From Dactylonectria macrodidyma (lineage: Eukaryota > Ascomycota > Sordariomycetes > Hypocreales > Nectriaceae): 64,000 nt of DNA. Position 1 is the first letter of the stretch. Every line of letters starts with the position of its first letter. The stretch covers positions 744,001 to 808,000 of the forward strand of contig JAGMUV010000014.1 in assembly GCA_020744425.1 (NCBI GenBank), in the 5' to 3' direction. Below, piece after piece: positions 1 through 10,652 of this stretch. The position numbers were made by a program, and so were the translations under genes. Below the pieces are notes generated by a model. The model made no database searches, had not been told where the DNA came from, and saw only the letters and a list, made by a program, of their open reading frames with translations.

Positions 1-2025
1 GGCCTCTGGCCAGATCCCTGCCAGAGCCGACCAGACACTCTTTGTTGGCCAGCCATGAGTTATTTCTAATTGTACCAACATATCCAAGACGGCCCGACGC
101 TCCCGTGGGTCCTCTAACAAGTCTCCCCCCACCTGGACCGCCATACATGCAACTACCATAGCTGTTGGCGTTGACGGGTTCGACAGGGCAATGCTGCATA
201 TCATCTTGACCATGGACCGTGCCTCATCCTGGTTCGTATCAGACAAAGTTGAGATGAAGATGTGGACAATCCCTCTTCAAATACGCCTTGCCACACCTAG
301 AAGAGGCGTCTGTAGGTCGATATAGAACTCACATTCATCCTCTCTAAAGCTGCTTGCCGCCTCAAACCGATTCGAGGCACATGCGGATCATGTGTAATAA
401 GGAGGAATCGGGCTAAGTTTCTATATTGCCAGCCCATTACTGCATCTGCAAGTCAGGAACACTGATCATATATCATATGTATACAAGACGAAGGGCACTC
501 TTTACCATGCCATGATGAATGCAGACGTATGTCCCAGAAGGGATTACGAGGCTCGACGTGCTCGGGGCATGTCTGGAAACACAAAGGATCGTATGATGGT
601 GAGCGATCTGTGTCCCATTGCGCATTGCTAGCAAGCAAAGTATCAAAGGACTCTGTAGATTTGCAAGTCTCTCCAAAGCAAAACTCCAGAACCTCGAGAC
701 AGTGACTTACAGCATGGTTCGCCCAAGCGCAGTCATCTTGCGAAGAATCAAGATGGCTCAGCAGCTCAGCTGAAGCCTTCATTGCCGGAGGTTGATGCGT
801 GCTCAGAGAACCATAGATCTCCTGCCGTAAGCCTGCCCAGGAGGCAGCGCGGCGGAGTCCCGTAGCAGACGGAACCTGAGCCGTCTGACTTCGGAGCAGA
901 GCACGAGTGCCAACAGAATGCTGATACTTATCCAAGCCTGATATGGGTACATCAAACTCCTCAAGCAGCCGCAACACCACGGTGGCAGCTAACAGGTCAT
1001 CGACACAATGAGACCCGATGCGGCCAAGCTCTGGGATGAGAGACTCGAGACACCTCTGGTAGTACCTGTCGGCTAGATAAGGGTCAATATGTTTGCGGAC
1101 GCGGCTTAAATGGCGACTCGATATGGCAAGGATGGCGTCCAGCAGCGGAGGACAAGTGCGGGCTCTATGGGGAACCTCAACCGCAAAGTGCCGCTCCCGA
1201 TCGCAGAAGTCAAACTATGAGTTAAGATAAAAGGTTAATAAATTGGTGGTTAAATTGGGGTGTGTGCTAGCAGTACGACCGTTCGTGGGCAACTCTTACA
1301 AACCAGGCCACCTCATTGGTAAAGTGTTGCAGAAGCAAGGGCTCGATGGAATCTCTCAGTAGCCAGGCACGCTCAATGGTCATGAAGGGACTTGGCGTCA
1401 CAAAAGCAGCGTATAGACCCTGTCTTTGACCTGGGGGAGTAGACGGTGTAAGGCCTGATGTTGTGGAAGCTGGAGATACCGAAACATCCCCCAAGACGGC
1501 TGACGACAATGGCAAGTTCCGATGTTCGGTTTCGACCTGATATTCTCGGCCAGTGAGTTTGGTCTCGTCTCGAAAGTCGACTAGCATACAGGCGAAGCCT
1601 GATCAGATAATGATCTACCATATACTCTGCCCACAGAATACAGTCAAATCTCAGAGTCAATTTACCTATGGGAGGAACTGCCGACCAAATTTGACCCCTA
1701 GAAAATGTCATGTTTTGAGTGGCGCGCTTAAAACGGAATTGTTTTCCTGTCCGGTGACACGGCCGCCCGCTTTCTCGGCACAACCCACATTCTGGTTCGG
1801 CCAAGTCGCCTGGTGGCACCGCGCGTCAGCAGGAAGGACTTTGATACGCAAGTGTGATTGCTGGGTGCAGAGACGAGGGGACATACATCGACGGTGAAGT
1901 CTACGGCAGTAGTCGCTATAATTTTGGTCAGGTTCTCCCAATCCAGCAAGATTTGTACTCTCTCTGGGGCTGACGACGTACCAAGCTCGTGGCCTCAGAG
2001 ATGCGTCTGCAGGCGGCATGATCAT
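1..2025 (-). CDS. Zn2Cys6 fungal transcription factor (ARCA-like), 3' end beyond window
   Basis: Nuclear zinc-cluster DNA-binding regulator; target genes unknown. Seven exons can be joined in frame: 2025-1982, 1915-1887, 1809-1666, 1580-1300, 1214-506, 439-333 and 228 to the left edge (514 codons so far). Joining exons 1-3 gives a full binuclear cluster near residues 15-40: CDYC, RRLHRRCD, then PECGLC and RPC, followed by the RTGKQFRFK stretch typical of ARCA-like regulators. The middle region contains FDFCDRERHFA and RARTCPPLLDAILAISSRHL, and the last exon has SNPSTPTAMVVACMA; both are conserved in this family's regulatory domain. Splice sites are canonical (GTACGT, GTATGT, GTAAGA, GTGAGT donors). 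The start was chosen at the first of two close ATGs (2025 and 2019) just before the cluster. The family call rests on motif recall. The stop codon lies outside the window. Confidence 0.85.
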
Positions 2026-2548
2026 CTGGCCAGCCCTGTCGGAGATCCTGATGGGACTGAAGGGGGACGAGCGATTTCTGCAGAAGATCGGGAGTGGAGG
2101 CGGATACGATGGCGGGGAAATGCTGCCCTTTAAGGAACAGAAGGCGGATAATGAAGCGGGTCGACAGCCCAAGGCAAGGATACCCGTCTCCCAGAAATCA
2201 GAACCCCAATTTGCGGGGTGATTCAGGCAAGGATAAGCAACCGGTCCCCGCCAAAAGTAGCCAAGTTGTACAATCAACCTCGGATGGGATGTAAAGCCCT
2301 GCTTGAGAGAAGACTAACGGTGGACTCAAGGGTAACAATCACCCCAGCGTAGGCAACGAAAACAAGGCTTGTACTTCCGTTGACTATAACTTTCAATTTG
2401 GTAGCAATAAGAAACATACGCTATGAGCTAACATCCTAGGTTTAACTAGATGGACTCAATTACTCTAACCTCACAAGCTCCGCATAGGAAATGATTTTCA
2501 TCTCGTAGACATATGCGATATTATAAATCAATATCTCCAGGATATGTC
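2026..2548. other. Intergenic spacer, no gene seen
   Basis: This stretch separates the zinc-cluster factor (minus) from the GH5 relic (plus), so it would hold both 5' regions. Open frames here are short, overlap on both strands and resemble no family I know. I see no repeat or RNA gene. The distal part (about 2390-2510) is AT-rich. Confidence 0.5.
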
Positions 2549-3480
2549 ATGATTAATCGTCATTTTTTGCTTCGTATTGCCCTCGTACTCACAGCGACAC
2601 GGGCCATCTCCAGCTCGGCCACATACAAATCATGGCCCGGTGGACCACTCAGCACTCAGGGTAACCGGATCATCGATCATCTCGGAAACACCTTCATCTA
2701 CGCTGGTGCTAACTAGCCTGGTGGAGGTGAGACAATGATTCCCGAGGGTCTGCAGTACTCTTCAATTGCCGACATCGTAGCCAAGGTTAAGTCGCTCAAG
2801 ATGAATTCGGTCCGTATGGGATGGACTACCGAGATGGTCGACGATATTCTGGACAACGGCGGGGATATTACTCTCAGGGACACAATGGCACATGTTCTTA
2901 GTGACGAACATGGCGAGACTATTGTTGCTCAGATACTCCAGCACAACCCCACAGTTTACAGAGAACACAACGCGCCTCCAGCTCTGGGATGCCGTGGCCG
3001 CCGAACTTCACAAGGCAAAAATACACATGATTATCAACAACCATCTATCCAAGGCGATCTAGTGCTGCAGTCCTAACGATGGAAATGGGTGGTTTGATGA
3101 CACCTACTTCCACGTAGCCAAGTAGAAATGCAGTCTTAGGCTCATGGTCAAGCATGCCAGGAGACATTGGCCGGCTGCTACTACCCACTCGCTGCGGAAC
3201 GAGTTGCGTCCAGTGACCACACCAGCCAACGACACCTATGGCTAGTCAAGATAGTACAATGAGATAGCTAAGGCTGGAGCCATAGGCGGTTCAGATTATA
3301 TGAGACAAAGGATTGCGGACTTAGATGACTAGTGGGCGCTGCTGAATCATGATTGGAGTGACTGGAGAAAACACACAGTAGTGAATGAGTATGAAAGGCC
3401 CATGGTAGAAGCGGCACTAGCCGCTCAAGATTTACCCTCACAGGCCAAGTTAGTTCGGGCCAGCCATTAGTTTTGACAAT
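2549..3480 (+). pseudogene. GH5-type glycoside hydrolase relic with RIP-like stop codons
   Basis: The relic begins with a hydrophobic leader (MINRHFLLRIALVLTA...) and a recognisable GH5 cellulase-like N-terminus: ATYKSWPGGPLSTQGNRIID, YAGAN[W]PGGGETMIPEGLQY, VRMGWTTEMV, and then, after a frame shift, RLQLWDAVAAELHKAKIHM, INNHLSKAI, GNGWFDDTYFHVAK and LRNELRP. Intact relatives would be secreted endo-acting glycosidases. Tryptophan positions expected from the family read TAG at 2714, 3060, 3123, about 3243, 3252 and probably 3330. A +1 frame change lies near 2955-2975. Similarity fades by about 3.48 kb, before the C-terminal half of a normal GH5 domain, so the copy is also truncated. All visible nonsense changes are TGG to TAG, the signature expected of RIP on the opposite strand. 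It cannot encode a working enzyme. Confidence 0.75.
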
Positions 3481-4073
3481 TTAAAAAGCTCGGCAAGAAA
3501 TATACAATAGTTCAACCACATATCGGCATCACTACGCTCTGAAAATTGGTATCAGTGACATGGAATGACGCGAGGTACTGTTGCTTATGTTATGCACCCG
3601 CTGATAAATCGCCTTCCTACTCTAGACAATGAATTAAGCCTCCCGAAAACACGACACATCAATTCACATATTCGACCGAACCCAACGCATTCACTTCTCT
3701 ATAGGAGAGACTAAGCTGTAACTAAATAATACAATACACTAAGCTAGAAAAGACAAATGTTCTATTAAATTTGTCTAGATCAACCTGTGTTGAGCGTTGA
3801 CGTTGTGACGCAACAGGCTCAAAGCTTAAAATCCCAGCCAATTCAAAAAATGCATTTGCTTTTGAACTCATTCCGGATTTCCTCTGGGGTCATCGGTGAA
3901 TCTGGCGACACTAACACAGGCCCCGAGACGGTGTTGGGAGCATATTCTCGAAGTGACGATGTCTGAGGGCGAGAATTGACTCGAATCTGGAGATTCCACT
4001 CAGCAAATAATGAGCCGACCCGGGTAAATAGCGGCTAGCCATACTATGAATCAGAGCGCTTCGTTCTCTCGGT
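3481..4073. other. AT-rich spacer, no gene seen
   Basis: AT-rich intergenic DNA between the GH5 relic and the APH-type kinase, with scattered stops in all frames. The only structure noted is the short inverted repeat at 3751-3776. The 3' part (about 3890-4073) is likely promoter or leader of the kinase gene. Confidence 0.5.
3751..3776. repeat. Small perfect inverted repeat
   Basis: Arms AGACAAAT (3751-3758) and ATTTGTCT (3769-3776) are separated by 10 nt in AT-rich DNA. It could form a short hairpin. No function is evident and it may be chance. Confidence 0.4.
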
Positions 4074-5417
4074 ATGGTTCGACCCTCTCCCACTCCACCC
4101 GCCGCCATAATGTCAAAGTCCCCACGGGAAGGGCTCCTCTGGGAGGATTCCGGCCTTGACCTCGAGCCTCGTTGGAGGTCTGAGCTCAGCTTGGAAGCGA
4201 TCAAGAGAGTTTGCCAGCGTACGTTGCAGCTTGATGCTCCCGATGACTGTGCCGTGTCTTTCCTGGCCGCAGGCGCTTTTAACAGGTTGTATCTTGTCGA
4301 AGATAGCCGTCAGCAGAAGTTTGTTATAAGAATTTCTCTCCCTGTCGACCCCCACTACAAGACAGCCGGCGAAGTGGCAACTCTCCGCTGGCTCAAACGC
4401 CATTCGGATATTCCAGTATCCAGAGTCACAGCCTTTGATGACTCGGATAGCGACGAAATAGGATTTGAATGGATTCTCATGCAGCTCATGCCCGGCACTT
4501 CGGCATATCAACAATGGCGCAAGCTCACCTTGGAGACAAAGAAGGCCTTGGTTGAGAATATCGCTGAATATCACGCCCAGCTCTTCAAAACCTCGGCATT
4601 CCGCACAATTGGCACTTTGAAAGACGACAATCTCTCTATTAGCACTCGCACAACACCCGGTCGAATTGTTTCCCGAATGTTCTTCTGGGGCCCACACTTT
4701 GACTACGACATTCCCCGAGGACCATTTCGTTCCAGCCATGACTGGCTCAAGTCGTTCATCACCATCATCCTCCAAGACCACACCACGGAGATAAAAGAGG
4801 CAGAGGATGAAGAAGACAAGGAGGATGCCGAGTACAGCCTGCGAGTAGCCCAGATGCTCGCCGATCTGCTCCCCAAGATCTTCCTCAGCATCCAGAACCC
4901 ACCAGAGCGGACAGTATTGTGGCATGACGACCTCTCGCTGCAAAACATCATGATTGACGACAAAGGCGCCATCACGGCCGTTATAGACTGGGAGTGCGTC
5001 TCGGCAATGCCTCTCTGGGTTGCTACCCAGATGCCCAAGTTTCTCTGCGGAGAAGATCGGGCAGAAGAACCGCGTCGTGACCAATACGGGAACGAGACAC
5101 CGGAAGATGTGGCGGCACGACAAGAAACTGATTACGATAATGGCCTTGACAACGAAGGCAAAAACGGGCTCTTCTGGATCCATCTCATGGAGTATGAGCA
5201 GACACAGCTAAGGAAAGTCTACTCAGATCGCATGTCTCGACTTTGGACTGGATGGGACGAAGCAGTTGCCGATGGCGCCTTGAAGGCCGACTTCTTTGGG
5301 GCTGTTGTTCGCTGCGCCGACGGGTTCAGCCTGAAGCGGATCGAGGCATGGGTGGCTGCTATCAATAGAGGAGAGTTTCATAGACTAGCGGATACGTTGC
5401 GGCCGACTTTTCCTTAG
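4074..5417 (+). CDS. APH-family phosphotransferase (aminoglycoside phosphotransferase/choline kinase-like)
   Basis: Single-exon 447-residue protein with the APH kinase fold; fungal members of this large family mostly have unknown small-molecule substrates. Visible features: an N-lobe with GAFNRLYLVED near residue 65 and the putative ATP-contacting lysine in KFVIRISLP near 85; the hinge ILMQLMPGTS near 142; the catalytic Brenner-type motif WHDDLSLQNIMID (catalytic Asp near 285, metal-binding Asn near 290); and the metal-ligand segment VIDWECV near 305. An acidic low-complexity loop (KEAEDEEDKEDAE) lies near residue 240. ATGs exist at 4074 and 4110 (MSKSPREG); both precede the conserved region and the second is equally plausible. 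Likely cytosolic: no signal peptide or membrane segment. Real antibiotic resistance should not be inferred from the fold. Confidence 0.85.
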   Translation: MVRPSPTPPAAIMSKSPREGLLWEDSGLDLEPRWRSELSLEAIKRVCQRTLQLDAPDDCAVSFLAAGAFNRLYLVEDSRQQKFVIRISLPVDPHYKTAGEVATLRWLKRHSDIPVSRVTAFDDSDSDEIGFEWILMQLMPGTSAYQQWRKLTLETKKALVENIAEYHAQLFKTSAFRTIGTLKDDNLSISTRTTPGRIVSRMFFWGPHFDYDIPRGPFRSSHDWLKSFITIILQDHTTEIKEAEDEEDKEDAEYSLRVAQMLADLLPKIFLSIQNPPERTVLWHDDLSLQNIMIDDKGAITAVIDWECVSAMPLWVATQMPKFLCGEDRAEEPRRDQYGNETPEDVAARQETDYDNGLDNEGKNGLFWIHLMEYEQTQLRKVYSDRMSRLWTGWDEAVADGALKADFFGAVVRCADGFSLKRIEAWVAAINRGEFHRLADTLRPTFP

Positions 5418-8400
5418 ATGTTTATCAAATACATCAACCTATTTAGTTCACTCTATGAGCACTTCTTGTACGATAACCATATTAAGGCATTAACCTCCGG
5501 GGCTGAAGGGGGCTAATAAACTTCTGGACGTGATTCTATCTAGCGGGCGAAGAGGCCACAAGAGCGGTGATGTGTAATAGATCATGTTTTTCGTCTCCAG
5601 TAGTATTGTGCAGTGACGGATTCCGGGAGGTGGGGGAGGGTCTCAATAACTTACCCACATGGACAAGCAGCCATCGTATAGCTTATTACTGTGAACTACC
5701 GAGAGCCCAAGAGGCAGTTCTAGCGGTCAAACCTTGTCACCGTACATCATGCGAGAGTTGAGCCACAAAATTCTAGTCTTTTCGCGGAAGCAGCAGAGCT
5801 GTGTGGCATAGTGGACAAAAATGAGTCGAATGACCGCGAACGGTTGCATTGACAACACGAGTTTTTGAGCTATCCTAATCGAAAGGGGCTTCCCTTCAAA
5901 ACAACAAGATCAAGTTGCGCTTCAAGAATCGAGAGCCGTCGGCCGATCCATACAAAAAGGACAAGGTCATGGGTTTCATCAGTACCCTGTCTCCACTTCG
6001 ACGGCATCAGGCACATTGCCGAACTGACAGGAGGCGTAATGCTGTCGAATGCACCAGCGATTTAATTGGCAGATAAAAATCACTAGGATTAAGAAGAGAT
6101 TTTGGAGAATACATGCCGTTCTACTACTACTGGAGGTGACCATGAGAAGGAGGAAGTTGCCGAGATAAGAGAGTTAATAAAAATGCTAAGCATCAACTTA
6201 ATCCGGGACTGGAATTCTGCCAGCACATATTGCCCGTAGTCTCGCATAGTTTACCTCCTTGCCATCTTAGAATGGTTGCCATTAAGTTTGAAGATGGCAA
6301 CATCAGCCCAAAACCTTCTACACTCAATATAGATGACTCCTGAAGCACTCAGTAGATGACTTAGTCTAGTGTCATGCCAATGCAGTCCTGCAGGAACGTA
6401 ACTACGATCAGCCACGTACCATACAATCAGGCGATGCAACTGGTCGCCTACGGTTGCAAGGAAGAATTGATTCAGAATCTCGTCGCCGGCGGTGAAAGCT
6501 GCAACATCTTTTCTTTGTTGTAGGACGAGCTCTGAGTAATCCATAAGACCAACACCAAGGGATAGCGTAGGCATCTACTCAACGCCCATCTGAAAGCTGT
6601 CGCATCGCCGATGATGAATCGAGCGCTCAATTCGATGTTCGAACATCACCAGAGTAGCAATCCCGCGGGTCTCTACAAATGGCTAGCATGTGTGTTATAT
6701 GGGCGACGGCCTTGGATTACACGTCCTGCAGGTCGAGCTATAAAACTACACATAAACCCTAGGCAGAAGGCATCCCTGGGTAGGAAATCCGGTGCTTTGA
6801 TACAACAGTCCACAAGTAGGAACTGCCGTGATCATCCGGTTCCAGACCCAGGAGAAGCAACAATACTCACCAAAGCGGCTACCTTGAGGATTATTACAAA
6901 GAGATCTAGGAGCTCCCAGGACGCACTGAAGTCTAAGTTTCATCATTGAGCACTTCCAGCTCGTATCTCATTAACGACGCAATGCACGGGTCCGCGTTTA
7001 CCACACTCGGCTGTTTCATTTGAGCTTGTGTCTAGATCCGACCTAGAGGTGGCTGACTAGAACCCGCTGGACGGATAGTCGCATTTTCAAGGGCATGTTA
7101 AAGGAAACTACGGCACTAAGTGAAAGATGAATCATCTGGCATAGATATATGACATGTGTCATCTGGAAATAGCACTCGTTCAAGGAGTCCTCTCTTAACA
7201 GGCGTAGAGCGGGGACTCAAATCTTGCCTTCGCTGAGCCAACCATCCCTCGTCAAATTGGTGTTGATATGTCTTGTTTATCACAGCGTAGTCTACTCTTG
7301 CTTCTCAGATCAGCGATTGGCCCAGCCTGAATTCGGATATGAAGTTGAAGATGGAAATATGATTAGCATAGGATGAAGCTATGTGGGTAGAATCAGCAGC
7401 ACCATTTTAGCGACAACATGTTGGAATACATGGCTTGTAGAAGTATATCAGCGCCTTTGATTAAGCTTTTCAACGTCATTCATTCGGTCTTGTGGTACTT
7501 GTGAAAGGCGGTATACGTCCAAGGCATACCTAGGCACGATATTGGAGCCCAAGGATCGAGGGAGCAAACATCACAGCCAAATACTCTGACATCTCTCCTG
7601 AAACTTCAACAGCGTGTTATCCATCTAGTTTCAATATCTGTGTGATTTCAATCTTCAATCTTAAACCGGCTATTAGCTGACACTAGCCGACTCAATTTCA
7701 ACAAGTGGCATGGGTGATTAGGTGGCTTTTCAACGGTCTATTACTTTGTTTGCATCCACTAACAAACCGCCAAGGGATGAAAGCAACATTTTTGCCTTCC
7801 AGCTAAACGATGTTATATGCGTCCTCCATCTTCTTGGTTGGAGTTGCCTGCCGCGCAAACCAAGCCCATCGTAAAGGGAGGAAACAACAGAAAAATCGAA
7901 GCACGATAGGACAGGGTGTTAGGCTGATAGAAATACCGAACATCGGACGCGGTGCTTCTAGCAAGATCAGGCTGAAGGGAAAGCAAATGTAGGTGTCGAA
8001 AGCGATAAAATAGCTACCAAAGCAGAAAGTTGAGACCAAACACGGATCGGTCATGGAAGAAAGGGAAAAACATGTGTGATTCCCTCTGACCAGGCTTATA
8101 TCCTACCCTTATGTACCTGGCCAACTAGCTGGTTGCGCCGGGGTTCAACAGAACAGCAAGCGCCCCATTTGCACAATCACATCATCGATGTCCCGGATGT
8201 ATCCTTGAGAAATTAATCACTGAATTACCGCGATCCTCAGCACTCCACAAGGACGGTACCGCGTAGAGGCGGGAATCACAATCAGTCTCAATGCTCAGGG
8301 GATCGCGCTAGTTCAGTGGAGTAGTGGACTCGCTACTGAAACACAACCCAATTCTCGGTAGTGGATGGAGAGTTATTACCTGTGGCTCCTAGGTGAGCCA

Positions 8401-9388
8401 TTGAAGCCAGATTCTTATCAAACCTCAGTCAATGTTCAACAAGTCCCCCGCACGGGCATGTAGCAGAAACAGAAGAGGTATCAAAAAATTACCCAGTTGA
8501 TAAAAGAAAGCTTGCAAGTCATGTGTTGAGCAGAGGACTGCAAAATGAGCATTACATTTGAACAATGAAGGGTTTGGTATGGAGATGGCACCTCGGGTTC
8601 AAAGCTAGCGTCAATACGAGCCCGAGAAAACGACGGGGGCCTATGCCACGTTTCAGGGGTATCGTTATCCAAAGGGCTGTGGGGTAAGACGTATCCGAGT
8701 TTCTCCTTGATAGATCTCTCTCAATCGCGTGGAGATTCCATCCGGCCATCTCGATGATCCAGGGGCGGTCAGATACAGATGAAGCCGCCAGATGCCCGGG
8801 GTCTCTATTGGTAGCACAGCCCGGGAACTGGCTTGGCCCACGGAGATTCACAGATCCGCTGCTACGTCGGCTAGTCTAGGAACCAACATCCCACGTTGTT
8901 GTATCTGCGGGACGCTGAAATTGCAGGCATTGTGTCGTCTCAGCACCAAGGTTGGACGTGGGCTCGCATTCGGGTTGTGGAAATATGGGTCTCGTATTCG
9001 TACCAGCCCGGTTATTTGGCCGTGTCTAAACAACACCAAGAGAGGACGATGCGTGATTCTTGTTCGTTTTCGCATTGCCGACTGTATGCGCCCTTACAGA
9101 TAGGGACTTGCTGGATTGTTGGAGGATCTGGTTCGTAAACTCGGTCAATAATGTGCGCAAGATGGTCATTGAGGTTCGCTAAACAGCTTCCACGGGGCTG
9201 GGAACAACTTTGTGTCTCAAGACGGACATCCCCTCGACAAAAGCGCTCGTATTTAAAGGACCATTGATTCCTCGAACCACTTTCTTCTTCATACTCAATT
9301 CAACTTGCTTGTATCTTGCCATCCCTCTCACCATCCAGTCTCTTCCATCATCTCAAGTCCTCCGAAGAGCTCCAAGACACCATTCATC
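5418..9388. other. 4-kb region without a supportable gene
   Basis: No open frame longer than about 110 codons shows family motifs or a plausible exon chain. A minus-strand frame at 6251-6574 (107 codons) and another at 8552-8851 (99 codons) have protein-like composition but I recognise neither and could not extend them by splicing. The last roughly 250 bases should contain the promoter and leader of the sterol methyltransferase gene; a pyrimidine-rich stretch precedes its ATG. The rest looks like decayed DNA, without clear terminal repeats or transposase motifs. Confidence 0.5.
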
Positions 9389-10652
9389 ATGTCCAACCGC
9401 GAACTCATCTCTTATGATGTGGCAAAGAACTCAGCCTTCGACAAGGCCCTCCACAAACAGTCTAAAGACTCCAAGGGTGGAATCAGTGCCATGATCAAGA
9501 AAGACAACGCTGCCCATGTTGCCGCTGTGGACGAGTATTTCCAGCATTGGGATAACAAGAAGGCGGAGGATGAGGTCGAGGCCACAAGACAAGACCGAAC
9601 AGACAACTATGCGAGCCTAACCAGACAGTACGTTGCGGTGCCTTTTCTACCGATCGAACGGCTATGCTGACTTTCCAGGTACTACAACTTGGCCACAGAC
9701 TTCTACGAGTACGGATGGAGTCAGTGCTTCCACTTTTGTCGATTCGCCTACGGAGAGACTTTCCATCGCGCCATCGCTCGCCACGAACACTACCTCGCAC
9801 ACAGCATCGGAATCAAATCAGACATGAAAGTCCTCGATGTTGGTTGCGGTGTGGGTGGTCCGGCTCGAGAGATTGTCAAGTTCACCGGTGCCCATGTTAC
9901 CGGGTTGAACTTGAACGAATACCAAGTCGCACGTGCAACCATCTACGCCGAGCAGGAGAGGCTATCACACAAGCTCAAGTTCGTGCAGGGAGACTTCATG
10001 GTATGTCTTCAGTTAGAAAGCCTTCTAATGTTCCGGAGAGAAGCTAACCAGGTATTGTCAACAGCAAATCCCGTTCCCTGACAACTCGTTCGACGCCGTC
10101 TACGCCATCGAAGCGACAGTACACGCACCCTCACTCAAGGGCGTCTACAGCGAAATCCTACGAGTCCTAAAGCCAGGTGGCGTGTTCGGCGTCTACGAGT
10201 GGCTGATGACGGAAAAATACGACAACGAGAGGCTCGACCACCGACGAATTCGGTTGGACATTGAGCAAGGTGACGGCATCGCGCAAATGTTCAAGATTAC
10301 GCACGGCATCGAGGCGATGAAGGACGCGGGCTTCGAGCTACAGGTGGCCGAGGACCTGGCGGACGACGAGGACAGCGCGGCGCCGTGGTACTGGCCGCTT
10401 GACAGCAACATGAAGTACGTTCAGACGGTGGGCGACCTGATGACGGTGCTACGGATGAACAAATGGGGCCGGCTGGTGATGCACAACATCTTTAGCGTCA
10501 TGGAGGCGGTGCGGATCGCCCCGGCTGGGACGAGGAAGACGGCCGAGAGCTTGTCGACTGCGGCGGATGCCCTGGTAGAGGGCGGGAAGCAGAAGCTGTT
10601 TACACCCATGTATTTGATGGTGGGGAAGAAGCCGGTTGCTTCTGAGGAGTAA
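9389..10652 (+). CDS. erg6: Sterol 24-C-methyltransferase (Erg6 type)
   Basis: SAM-dependent enzyme that methylates C-24 of the sterol side chain in ergosterol synthesis, on ER or lipid-droplet membranes in studied fungi. Three exons: 9389-9627, 9679-10000 and 10065-10652, giving 382 residues, the usual length. Motifs: SAM motif [16 protein letters not shown] near residue 130; the Erg6 aromatic signature [14 protein letters not shown] near 90; [19 protein letters not shown] and [15 protein letters not shown] (motifs II/III); and the C-terminal sterol-methyltransferase domain ([12 protein letters not shown] near the end). Introns have GTACGT and GTATGT donors and CAG acceptors. ATG 9389 lies just 3' of a pyrimidine-rich leader. 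The genome may hold more than one Erg6 paralogue, so whether this is the main or an accessory copy cannot be told here. Confidence 0.93.

Noticed and set aside
4113..5183. 356-codon minus-strand frame opposite the APH-type kinase
   Set aside because: The plus strand carries the APH catalytic motifs in order; the antisense frame has none.
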